From Actinacidiphila paucisporea (GTDB taxonomy: Bacteria > Actinomycetota > Actinomycetes > Streptomycetales > Streptomycetaceae), in NCBI RefSeq assembly GCF_900142575.1, contig NZ_FRBI01000010.1, positions 62,001-126,000 on the forward strand: 64,000 nt of DNA. The letters run 5' to 3'. This document shows, piece after piece, positions 56,629 through 64,000 of the stretch. Both the position numbers and the translations under genes were made by a program. Under the pieces are notes generated by a model that saw nothing but the letters and a program-made list of their open reading frames with translations, was not told where the DNA came from and made no database searches. Numbering within the stretch: position 1 is the stretch's first letter; each line of letters starts with the position of its first letter.

Positions 56629-58032
56629 ATGCTCACCGAGATCGCGACGACGGAGTCCCGGCTTTCCCTGTGGCTGCGCGTGCGCACGTTCGCCGTGCCG
56701 GCCCCCATGATCGAGACCGCGACCGCCCGCCGGCATACCGGCGACTGGGCGGGGGCCTGTGCTGCCGCCGGTTTCGACGTCGAATTCACTCCCCGCTCCC
56801 TCGCGCGCACCTACGGCCGGGAGTCGGCCGCGCGCGTGCGGGCCGATCTGCGGCGGCTCGCTCCCGACCTGCTGCGCTGGCACATGCCGAGGATCGCGCC
56901 CGACGGCTTGTTGCGGCCGGGGCTGACCGTCTCCCTGGCGCGTTACGAAACCGCCGAAGGCCCGGTCCAGTTGGTGGCCAGGACACCGCCCGCGTGGGCT
57001 GACGCCGGGCAGCGGATCAGCCTCGCGCTGTGGGACGGCGCCCGGATCGGGCCGAGCGCGCGGCGGCACCCGCACCGCCGCCCCGACCGGCGCTTCCGGC
57101 TCGACCTGCACCGGCACCTGTGGGACGCCGACCTGGCCCATGAGCTGCCGATACGGGCGGGGACCGGCCTGCCGCCCGTACACGGCGACGACCCCATGGT
57201 GCCGTCGGGGCTCGCCTGCGCGGTGGACCGCTGGCCGGCCGAGGCGGCGATCGTGCTGCGGGCCGAAGGGCGTTCCACCGGTGCCGTCGCCGTACGCCTC
57301 AGCAGCGGCCGCCGGCTGGTCCTCCACGTGGACGGCGGCGCGGACCGGAGCGCCGACCGCGACGGCAGCCGGGCAGCACGCATGACGCCGTGGCCCGCGA
57401 AGGGCGGCACCGCCATGCCGGTACTGCCCGACGCGGCGACCTGGACAGCACCCGATCTGGAACTGCTCGGCGCCGGGTTGATCGCTCCCGAGCTGCTGCA
57501 CCCGCTCGTCGCCGAGGCCCTCGTACCCGGGCGCCCGGCGGCCGGCTGGTCGGCGCCGCCGGACCCGGCCGGACAGCCGCGGCTCGTCGAGTGCCGCGGC
57601 GCCCGGCACCGCATCGGCCTGGTCGACGGTGTGCTCACCGCACTGGACCACGACCGGGACGAGCTGCGCAGGGAAGGGCTGCTGGCGGCGCTGACCGGTC
57701 GGCCGATGCCCTGCCTGCTGGCGATCGACACCGCCCACCGGCACCCCGACTGCCTGCCCGAGGTACGGGGGCGCCTCGACCACGGCGACACCGCCGCGGC
57801 GGTGGACCTGGTCGAGGGGCTGCTCGGCCGCGGAGCGGTGTTGCGCGAGGGCGGTCTGCAGGACGAGTGGGAGTCCGCTGCGCTGCGCAAGGTCGTCCAC
57901 GGCCTCTACCGGGCTGACCTGTGGAATCCGTGGCCCGGCCCGAAAGCCGGCCCCGTCCACCGCTCGTCCCCGGCGGAAATCCGCCGCCTCGCCGGCTTCC
58001 GCACCCACCCGCGCCTCGCCCACCTCCGCTGA
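56629..58032 (+). CDS. Unknown protein encoded with MoxR/VWA genes
   Basis: A 467-aa soluble protein without a family that I recognise. Segments such as PAPMIETATARRHTGDWAGA, LRWHMPRIAPDGLLRPGLTV and FRLDLHRHLWDADLAHELPI suggest a mixed helical fold. ATG 56629 has AAGGTGAG about six bases ahead; GTG 56623 is possible. It precedes the MoxR ATPase by 177 bases, in the same direction. It may be an adaptor or substrate of the ATPase/VWA pair, by position only. Confidence 0.65.
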   Translation: MLTEIATTESRLSLWLRVRTFAVPAPMIETATARRHTGDWAGACAAAGFDVEFTPRSLARTYGRESAARVRADLRRLAPDLLRWHMPRIAPDGLLRPGLTVSLARYETAEGPVQLVARTPPAWADAGQRISLALWDGARIGPSARRHPHRRPDRRFRLDLHRHLWDADLAHELPIRAGTGLPPVHGDDPMVPSGLACAVDRWPAEAAIVLRAEGRSTGAVAVRLSSGRRLVLHVDGGADRSADRDGSRAARMTPWPAKGGTAMPVLPDAATWTAPDLELLGAGLIAPELLHPLVAEALVPGRPAAGWSAPPDPAGQPRLVECRGARHRIGLVDGVLTALDHDRDELRREGLLAALTGRPMPCLLAIDTAHRHPDCLPEVRGRLDHGDTAAAVDLVEGLLGRGAVLREGGLQDEWESAALRKVVHGLYRADLWNPWPGPKAGPVHRSSPAEIRRLAGFRTHPRLAHLR

Positions 58033-58209
58033 GCGGGTCGATCCACCGATCCGCGAAGGCCGCCGACCCGCGAAGGCCCACCGAGCCGCCAAGACCCCTA
58101 CCCCCCGCGAATCCCGCCCTGCCACGACCCGGCAACCCCGCCCAGGCCCCGCCGAAGTCCGCCCCGCCGCGCCCTCGTGCGGCCCGCCACGACCCCAAGG
58201 TGACCACAT

Positions 58210-59439
58210 ATGACGCCATTCACCGGCTCCACCTCCCAACTCGACCTCGCCGCAGACCTCCTCGCCCTGCTCGGCGACACGGCCACCGAACCGCGACCCG
58301 ACATCCAGCTGGAGGCCCTGACGCTGGCGGTCGCCGCCGACCTGCCGGTGCTGCTCTGGGGCGAGCCGGGCATCGGCAAGACCGCGGCGCTCAACCAGCT
58401 CGCCGCGGCACTCGAACTGCCCCTCACCACCGTGATCGCCAGCGTGCACGAGCCGTCCGACTTCTCCGGGCTGCCGGTCGTGGGTGACGACCCCGCCGGG
58501 CAGGGCGTGCCGATGGCCCCGCCGGACTGGGCGGTCCGGCTGGTACGGGCGGGGCGCGGGCTGCTGTTCCTGGACGAGCTGTCCACCGCGCCGCCCGCCG
58601 TGCAGGCCGCACTGCTCAGACTGGTGCTGGAACGGCGGATCGGCGCGCTCCAACTGCCGCCCGGCGTACGGATCGTCGCCGCGGCCAATCCGCGGTCCTC
58701 GGCCGCGGACGGCTGGGAGCTGAGCCCGCCGCTGGCCAACCGGTTCGTCCACCTCCAGTGGACCCACGACCACGACGTCGTCGTCCGCGGCCTGGGCGGT
58801 ACGTGGCCGCGGGCGACGCTACCGCGGCTCGGGGCCGTCGGCCTGGTGGACGCCGTCGCCTTCGCCCGCCGGGCGGTGTGCGACTTCCTGACCGCGCGAC
58901 CCGGACTCGTCCACCGGCTGCCCGCCAATGAGGCCCGCCGGGGCGGGGCTTGGCCGTCACCCAGGAGCTGGGAGATGACGCTGCGGCTCATCGCCTTCGC
59001 CACCGCGGCGGACTCCTCGCGGGAGGTGCTGTCGCTGCTGGTCCGCGGCACGGTCGGGGACGGCCCCGGGCTCGAACTGCTGGCCGGGCTCGACCGGATG
59101 GACCTGCCCGACCCCGAGACGCTGCTCGCCGACCCCGCCGGTGCGGTGCTGCCCGAGCGGGGTGACCTGCGGCAGGCGGTGCTCGACGGGGTGGTCGCCG
59201 CGGTGCGCGAGCGGCCCGACCGGCAGCGCTGGGACGCCGCGTGGGCGGTGCTGGTGCGGGCGTTGGAGACCGGCGCCCCAGACCTGGTGGTCGTGCCGGC
59301 GACCACGCTGGCCACCCTGCGGCGCGAGGACTGGGACGTGCCGGCGTCCATCGAGCGGCTCGCCGGAGCGGTGACGATGTCCCGCCGCGCCGACCGCACG
59401 GCGGCCCGGGTCGCGCAGACGGCGAAGGCCGGCCGATGA
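58210..59439 (+). CDS. MoxR-type AAA+ ATPase
   Basis: A 409-aa ATPase: Walker A GEPGIGKT at residues 51-58, Walker B LLFLDE near 118-123, sensor-like IVAAANPRSSAADGWELSPP. MoxR ATPases act as chaperones that load or assemble VWA-domain partners. AAGGTG lies just ahead of ATG 58210. Its stop overlaps the start of the VWA gene (ATGA). Confidence 0.93.
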   Translation: MTPFTGSTSQLDLAADLLALLGDTATEPRPDIQLEALTLAVAADLPVLLWGEPGIGKTAALNQLAAALELPLTTVIASVHEPSDFSGLPVVGDDPAGQGVPMAPPDWAVRLVRAGRGLLFLDELSTAPPAVQAALLRLVLERRIGALQLPPGVRIVAAANPRSSAADGWELSPPLANRFVHLQWTHDHDVVVRGLGGTWPRATLPRLGAVGLVDAVAFARRAVCDFLTARPGLVHRLPANEARRGGAWPSPRSWEMTLRLIAFATAADSSREVLSLLVRGTVGDGPGLELLAGLDRMDLPDPETLLADPAGAVLPERGDLRQAVLDGVVAAVRERPDRQRWDAAWAVLVRALETGAPDLVVVPATTLATLRREDWDVPASIERLAGAVTMSRRADRTAARVAQTAKAGR

Positions 59440-60806
59440 CCGGCCGTACGATCCCCACCCCCCAGGACGCCGCCCGCCGCTTCCCGACGCCCCGCGACCT
59501 CCGCAGGCCGCACGCCGCCGCCCCCGACCCCGTGCCCGCCCCCCGTGCGGGGGACGCCGAACTCCCGCTTCCCGCACTCGACTTCGACAAGCTCTTCACC
59601 GCCCGCCTCTACGCCGCCCGCGCCCGTCCCTACCTGGCGTCCGCCCTCTTCGCCCTGCACGCGCTCCCCTCGCGGGCGGTGCCGACGATGGCCGTCGACC
59701 GGCACTGGCGGTGCTACGTCTCACCGGTCTTCGTCGACATCACCCCGGTCGAGGAGCTGGCGGGGGTCTGGGTGCACGAGGTGTCGCACCTGCTGCGCGA
59801 CCACCACGGCCGCGGCGAGCGGCTGGCGCGCGGGCAGGGGCTGACCGGGCCGGCGGAGCGGTTGCGGATGAACATCGCGGCGGACTGCGAGATCAACGAC
59901 GACGTCTTCGGCGAGGGCCTGGTCAGGCCGGAAGGGGCCGTGACACCGGGCCTGTTGGGGCTGCCCAACGGCGAGCTGATGGAGGACTACCTGCGGCAGA
60001 TCCGGCTCGGGCGGCGCACCGAGGCGCTGGCCTGGCTGGACTGCGGCAGCGGTGTCGACGGCGCGGACCGCGAGTGGGACCTCGGGCCGGAGGGCGCGCA
60101 CGGGCTGACCGGGCAGGAGCGGGACGCGGTGCGCTTCCGGGTGGCGCAGGGCATCAACGCCCGTCCGGGGGACGCGCCCGGATCGTGGCGGCGGTGGGCG
60201 GAGGAGGCCTTCCATCCGCCGCAGCCCTGGCGGGAGTTGCTGGGCGCGGCGATCCGCTCGGCGGCCTCCTCCGGCGGCGCGGGCGAGGACTACAGCTACG
60301 GCCGTCCGTCGCGCCGCTCGGCGAGCGTGCCCGGCGCGGTCCTGCCGAGCCTGCGGCGCAGGCCGCCCCGGGTGTGCGTGGTCGTCGACACCTCCGGGTC
60401 GGTCAGCGACGACGAGTTGGGCAGCGCGCTGCTCGAAGTCGCCGCCATCTCCCGTGCGGTGGGCGGCCGCCGGGACCTGGTGAGCGTGCTGTCGTGCGAC
60501 GCGGCGGCCGGTCCCGTGCACCGGCTGTGCCGCGCGGAGGGCATCGCGCTGGTCGGCGGCGGCGGTACGGACCTGCGCGCGGGCTTCGCCCGGGCCCTGC
60601 GCTCCCGGCCGGCTCCCGACGTCATCGTGGTCCTGACCGACGGGCACACGTCGTGGCCCGAGGCCCGCCCGCCGTGCAGGACCGTTATCGGCCTCTTCGA
60701 CCGTCCCCCCGCCACCCGCCGGTACGACGACGCCACGCCCCACTACACCGGCGGCGGTCCGCCCGACTGGGCCCGCGTGGTCACGGTCGGGGGCGCCTGT
60801 CGATGA
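59436..60806 (+). CDS. DUF2201-type metallopeptidase-like VWA protein
   Basis: A 456-aa protein. The HEVSH motif at residues 114-118 (GVWVHEVSHLLRDHHGRGER) has the zinc-protease pattern and the C-terminal VWA domain shows the MIDAS DTSGS at 318-322 (VCVVVDTSGSVSDDELGSAL), with later VVLTDGHTSWPE. This combination is DUF2201-type. With the overlapping MoxR ATPase it forms a chaperone plus substrate/enzyme pair. Whether it cleaves protein is unknown. Confidence 0.9.
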   Translation: MTGRTIPTPQDAARRFPTPRDLRRPHAAAPDPVPAPRAGDAELPLPALDFDKLFTARLYAARARPYLASALFALHALPSRAVPTMAVDRHWRCYVSPVFVDITPVEELAGVWVHEVSHLLRDHHGRGERLARGQGLTGPAERLRMNIAADCEINDDVFGEGLVRPEGAVTPGLLGLPNGELMEDYLRQIRLGRRTEALAWLDCGSGVDGADREWDLGPEGAHGLTGQERDAVRFRVAQGINARPGDAPGSWRRWAEEAFHPPQPWRELLGAAIRSAASSGGAGEDYSYGRPSRRSASVPGAVLPSLRRRPPRVCVVVDTSGSVSDDELGSALLEVAAISRAVGGRRDLVSVLSCDAAAGPVHRLCRAEGIALVGGGGTDLRAGFARALRSRPAPDVIVVLTDGHTSWPEARPPCRTVIGLFDRPPATRRYDDATPHYTGGGPPDWARVVTVGGACR

Positions 60807-60886
60807 CCGGCGAAGGCGCCGTCCCGGCGGAATTCCGGCACCCGGGGAAAAAGGTCCACGACTTACCGGCGCGAATACCGGAACCT

Positions 60887-60898
60887 CGAAACATTTCG
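60887..60898. promoter_or_regulatory. CGAAA-CA-TTTCG palindrome upstream of GH67
   Basis: A perfect cgaaa/tttcg dyad with a 2-base centre lies 120 bases before the GH67 start. It resembles the CGAA-N-TTCG repeats reported for BxlR-type regulators of xylan genes in Streptomyces. The rest of the 60807-61017 gap contains no gene. Confidence 0.55.
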
Positions 60899-61017
60899 CT
60901 GCCGCAGGCTTTTCCCACCCGTGATGACCTCGGCATTTACCCGCCTATTCGCCTTCTGTAGATTCGGACGCGGGCCGGCGCCACAACGGCCGGGCAGCGA
61001 GTGGAACGGGAATTTCC

Positions 61018-63141
61018 GTGAATGGTGACGTAACGACCGGCGTGCACGCGGCCTGGCTGCCGCCGGAGGCTTTCCGGGCGCTCGGGTCGCGTCGGGTCCT
61101 CGTGCAGGGGGCGGAGGCGGGGGCGCCGGCCGGGACGGTCCACGAGGAGGTGGCGCGGGCCTGCGCCGCCTACGGGGGCCGGGTGGGGCGCGGGCCGGGT
61201 GGCGAGACGGGGCCGTACGACCTGGTCCTGGCGCTGACCGGCGCCGGGTCCGCGCTGCCCGAGCCGGCGCGGGCGCAGGCCCGCAGCGCGCGGGGGACAC
61301 TCGGCGACGAGGGCTTCCTGCTCGCCCGGCGCGGCGGCGTCACCGTCGTGCTCGCCGACGCGCCGGCCGGTCTGCTGTACGGCCTCTTCCACGTGGTGCG
61401 GCTCGGCGAGTCGGCCTTCGGCGGCGAGGACGGCGGCGACGGCAAGGACGGCGGTGACGGCAAGGACGACCTCCCCGCCGCGGTCCACCGCCCCGCCCTG
61501 CGCACCCGCATGCTGGACCACTGGGACAACCTCGACGTCCACCCGGTGATGGGCCAGGTGGAGCGCGGGTACGCCGGCGGGTCGATCTTCTGGCGCGACG
61601 GCGGCCCGCGCGGCGACCTGCCGCGGGTACGGGCGTACGCGCGGCTGCTCGCGGCCGTCGGGATCAACGCGGTGTCGGTGAACAACGTCAACGTGCACGC
61701 CGCGGAGACCCGGCTGCTGACCGAGCGGCTCGGCGACGTCGCCGACCTCGCGGACGCCTTCCGCCCGTACGGCATCCGGCTGCACCTGTCGGTCAACTTC
61801 GCCTCGCCGGTGGTGCTCGGCGGGCTGCCGACCGCCGACCCGCTGGACGGCGACGTCCGGGCGTGGTGGGGCAAGGCCGCCGCCCGGGTGTACGAGGCGA
61901 TACCGGACTTCGGCGGCTTCGTGGTGAAGGCCGACTCCGAGGGCCAGCCGGGGCCTTTCACGTACGGGCGCAGCCATGCCGACGGCGCCAACATGCTCGC
62001 CGAGGCTCTCGCGCCCTTCGGCGGCGAGGTCCACTGGCGGGCCTTCGTCTACGACCACACGCAGGACTGGCGCGACCGGTCGACGGACCGGGCGCGCGCC
62101 GCCTACGACCATTTCGCCCCGCTGGACGGCGAATTCGCCGCGAATGTGGTGCTCCAGGTCAAGCACGGCCCGATGGACTTCCAGACCCGCGAGCCGGTCT
62201 CGCCGGTGATCGCGGCGATGCCGGCCACCAGGCTCGCGGTGGAATTCCAGGTCACGCAGGAATACACCGGGCAGCAGCGGCACGTCTGCTATCTGGGCCC
62301 GATGTGGAGCGAGATCCTCGGATTCCAGCCGTGGGGCGGGGCCGACGACGGGCGGCGTACGGTCGCGGCGCTGGTGGCCGACCCCGCAGCGGGCGGCGGC
62401 CTGGTCGCGGTGTCCAACGTCGGCGACGACCCGTACTGGACCGGGCACCCGCTCGCGCAGGCCAACCTCTACGCCTTCGGGCGGCTCGCCTGGGCCCCGC
62501 ACGCCGACCCGGTCGCGCTGCTGGACGAGTGGATCGACCTGACCTTCGTCCCGCTGCTGTCCCGCGACCCGGCGCCGCTGCGCCGTGCGCTGCACGCGAT
62601 GATGGACGGCTCGTGGCGGACGTACGAGCGGTACACCGCGCCGCTCGGCGTCGGCTTCATGGTCCGCCCCGGCCACCACTACGGCCCCGACGTGGACGGT
62701 TACGAGTACACCCCGTGGGGCACCTACCACTACGCCGACCGCGACGGCGTCGGTGTGGACCGCACCCGCGCGACGGGCACCGGCTACACCGGGCAGTATC
62801 CGCAGCCGTGGTCGGAGGTCTACGAGTCGCAGGAGCGGTGCCCCGACGAGCTGCTGCTGTTCTTCCACCATGTGCCGTACGGGCATGTGCTGCACTCGGG
62901 TGCCACGGTGGTCCAGCACATCTACGACACGCACTTCGCGGGTGCCGACGAGGCGGCGCGCACGCGCTCGCACTGGCGTGAGCTGGCCGGCGCGGGCCTG
63001 GTGGACGCGGCCCTGCACGCGCGGGTGCTGGAGCGCCTCGACGAGCAGGTGCGGTGCGCGCGGGAGTGGCGGGACCAGGTGAACGCCTACTTCCTGCGGA
63101 AGTCCGGTGTGCCGGACGCGCACGGGCGGCACATCCCGTAG
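61018..63141 (+). CDS. GH67 alpha-glucuronidase
   Basis: A 707-aa enzyme of the usual GH67 length. Visible features: VHEEVARACAAYGGRVGRGP (N-terminal domain), HWDNLDVHPVMGQVERGYAG, VVKADSEGQPGPFTYGRSHA, HWRAFVYDHTQDWRDRSTDR and FQVTQEYTGQQRHVCYLGPM. It removes 4-O-methylglucuronic acid from xylan fragments inside the cell. A small GGDGKD linker repeat (61429-61464) separates the N-terminal and catalytic parts. GTG 61018 is the start. A CGAA/TTCG dyad lies upstream. Confidence 0.93.
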   Translation: MNGDVTTGVHAAWLPPEAFRALGSRRVLVQGAEAGAPAGTVHEEVARACAAYGGRVGRGPGGETGPYDLVLALTGAGSALPEPARAQARSARGTLGDEGFLLARRGGVTVVLADAPAGLLYGLFHVVRLGESAFGGEDGGDGKDGGDGKDDLPAAVHRPALRTRMLDHWDNLDVHPVMGQVERGYAGGSIFWRDGGPRGDLPRVRAYARLLAAVGINAVSVNNVNVHAAETRLLTERLGDVADLADAFRPYGIRLHLSVNFASPVVLGGLPTADPLDGDVRAWWGKAAARVYEAIPDFGGFVVKADSEGQPGPFTYGRSHADGANMLAEALAPFGGEVHWRAFVYDHTQDWRDRSTDRARAAYDHFAPLDGEFAANVVLQVKHGPMDFQTREPVSPVIAAMPATRLAVEFQVTQEYTGQQRHVCYLGPMWSEILGFQPWGGADDGRRTVAALVADPAAGGGLVAVSNVGDDPYWTGHPLAQANLYAFGRLAWAPHADPVALLDEWIDLTFVPLLSRDPAPLRRALHAMMDGSWRTYERYTAPLGVGFMVRPGHHYGPDVDGYEYTPWGTYHYADRDGVGVDRTRATGTGYTGQYPQPWSEVYESQERCPDELLLFFHHVPYGHVLHSGATVVQHIYDTHFAGADEAARTRSHWRELAGAGLVDAALHARVLERLDEQVRCAREWRDQVNAYFLRKSGVPDAHGRHIP

Positions 63142-63161
63142 GGCCCGCGGCGCGGAAAGGC

Positions 63162-63198
63162 GGACGCCGCCGCCCTCCGGACGGGGGCGGCGGCGTCC
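63162..63198. terminator. 14-bp bidirectional terminator hairpin
   Basis: Stem 63162-63175 pairs fully with 63185-63198 (9-base loop) between convergent GH67 and GH42 genes. Confidence 0.87.
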
Positions 63199-63215
63199 TG
63201 GGTCGGGGCGCGGGT

Positions 63216-64000
63216 TCAGTCGTCCTCGCGCAGCACCCGCACCCCGTAGGCGTCCAGGCCGAACGGGCGGCCCGGTTCGATACGCTCGCCGGTCAGCAGG
63301 TCCAGGCCGCCGGCTTCGGCGGGCACCTCGACGGGCTCGGCCGCGTGGTTGAGCAGGAACAGCAGCCGCGTCCCGTCGGGCGCGACCCGCGCGGCGGTCT
63401 CCAGGCCGGGCAGTCCGGGGTAGCGGCCGGCGATCCCGTGGGTGTCGAGCACCTGCCGGACGACCCAGCCGACGCCCGCCTGGTCCAGGCCGGCGGCGAC
63501 GTACCAGCCGTGGCCGGCGCCGAAGGAATTCCTGGTGACGGCGGGCGTCCCGGCGTAGAAGTCGGCCTGGTAGGTGCCGATGACCTCGGCGCCCCGCGGC
63601 TGGACCAGCTCGAACAGCAGCCGCGCCTCGGCCACCAGCCCTTGCGGGCCCTCCCCGAGCCGCACCGGGTTGGCGAAGTCCGGGCCGCGGGCGTCCCATT
63701 CGTCGACCCTGACGCCCATCAGCGGGGCGAGCGGCCCCGGCACGTCCGCCAGGAAGGCGTTGTCGGACTCGTCGACCCGGCCCGACAGGTACGTGGCCAG
63801 CACCGAGCCGCCGCGCCTGGCGACCGCTTCGAGGCGGGCCGCCAGGTCACCCTTGAGCATGTGCAGCACGGGCGCGACGACCACGTCGTAACCGGACAGG
63901 TCGGCGGTGACGGGCACGACGTCGACGTCGACGCCCGCTTCCCACAGCGCGCGGTAGTAGCCGAGCACCACCTGCTGGTAGCGCACCAGCCGCGACGGGC
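63216..64000 (-). CDS. GH42 beta-galactosidase, C-terminal part (5' end outside window)
   Basis: At least 261 residues of the C-terminal part: SRLVRYQQVVLGYYRALWEA, YDVVVAPVLHMLKGDLAARL, GSVLATYLSGRVDESDNAFL and RLLFLLNHAAEPVEVPAEAG. This is the trimerisation (GATase-like) domain and C-terminal beta domain of GH42 enzymes. The reading frame continues past base 64000. It converges with GH67, separated by a strong terminator. Substrate not resolvable from this part. Confidence 0.9.
   Translation of the reverse strand, partial: PSRLVRYQQVVLGYYRALWEAGVDVDVVPVTADLSGYDVVVAPVLHMLKGDLAARLEAVARRGGSVLATYLSGRVDESDNAFLADVPGPLAPLMGVRVDEWDARGPDFANPVRLGEGPQGLVAEARLLFELVQPRGAEVIGTYQADFYAGTPAVTRNSFGAGHGWYVAAGLDQAGVGWVVRQVLDTHGIAGRYPGLPGLETAARVAPDGTRLLFLLNHAAEPVEVPAEAGGLDLLTGERIEPGRPFGLDAYGVRVLREDD

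Noticed and set aside
60937..63699. Long minus-strand frame opposite GH67
   Set aside because: Shadow of the GH67 gene; no family signal, and its Arg/Val/Gly bias is typical of such frames.
1..64000. tRNA, rRNA, insertion sequences or attachment sites
   Set aside because: None with recognisable sequence or structure was found by reading; a tRNAscan/Infernal and IS search would be needed to be certain.

Overview
The window is very GC-rich chromosomal DNA with third-position GC bias. It has many GTG starts, frequent 4-base stop/start overlaps and gene families typical of Streptomyces or a close relative (Streptomycetaceae): DUF397/DUF5753 pairs, ECF sigma factors with DGPF partners, SPW membrane proteins, PucR-type regulators and HVDL leader peptides. 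No rRNA, tRNA, phage, transposase or CRISPR array was recognised. This looks like conditionally used, variable chromosome rather than core.

Layout. 0-4.9 kb: dodecin tail, a DUF7144/MreB-like pair, a secreted PKD/RILDTR-repeat protein, and a DUF3533-like membrane protein. 4.9-7.2 kb: a WhiJ-like triad (DUF397, XRE-DUF5753, HATPase), then an antitoxin-like gene whose PIN toxin partner is a fragment. 7.2-13 kb: a DUF2786 protein, an ECF42-type sigma with its DGPF partner, and a BlaI/M56 pair divergent from DedA/PAP2 across paired operators. 13-21 kb: a three-gene operon of an NfeD-like protein, a flotillin and a 1,592-residue AAA+ protein. 21-31 kb: YceI/MarR, a PucR-type regulator, TatA, a SigE-type sigma with an anti-sigma-like protein, MarR/MFS divergent from dienelactone hydrolase, and DUF6295 and SPW proteins. 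30-38 kb: two tandem ATP-grasp ligases, SDR/TetR, and a DUF4034-like/M48 pair. 37-42.8 kb: an SGNH-ricin esterase and GH76 mannanase under a LacI-type palindrome, a 1.39-kb repeat-filled divergent gap, and an orphan sugar-binding lipoprotein. 42.9-50.6 kb: an NTPase with a degenerate P-loop, a 92-bp duplicated structured element, a membrane-tethered periplasmic-binding protein and two MuiA-like proteins. 50.6-56.2 kb: ArsR/SRPBCC, two sulfur-type leader peptides in front of SsuD-like and arylsulfotransferase genes, and SDR/TetR. 56.2-60.8 kb: a 64-aa peptide, an unknown protein, a MoxR ATPase and a metallopeptidase-like VWA protein. 61-64 kb: GH67 alpha-glucuronidase facing a partial GH42 beta-galactosidase.

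Themes. Plant-polysaccharide use appears at two places (37-42 kb and 61-64 kb), each with LacI-type or CGAA/TTCG palindromes nearby. Organosulfur use is probably controlled by ribosome-stalling leaders. Membrane stress and quality control are represented by the flotillin operon, the two membrane metallopeptidases and the anti-sigma pair. The strongest unexplained signals are the 92-bp tandem element inside the NTPase/binding-protein operon, the repeat array at 40.4-41.2 kb, and the two leader peptides. I ran no searches; family names rest on motifs recognised by eye.
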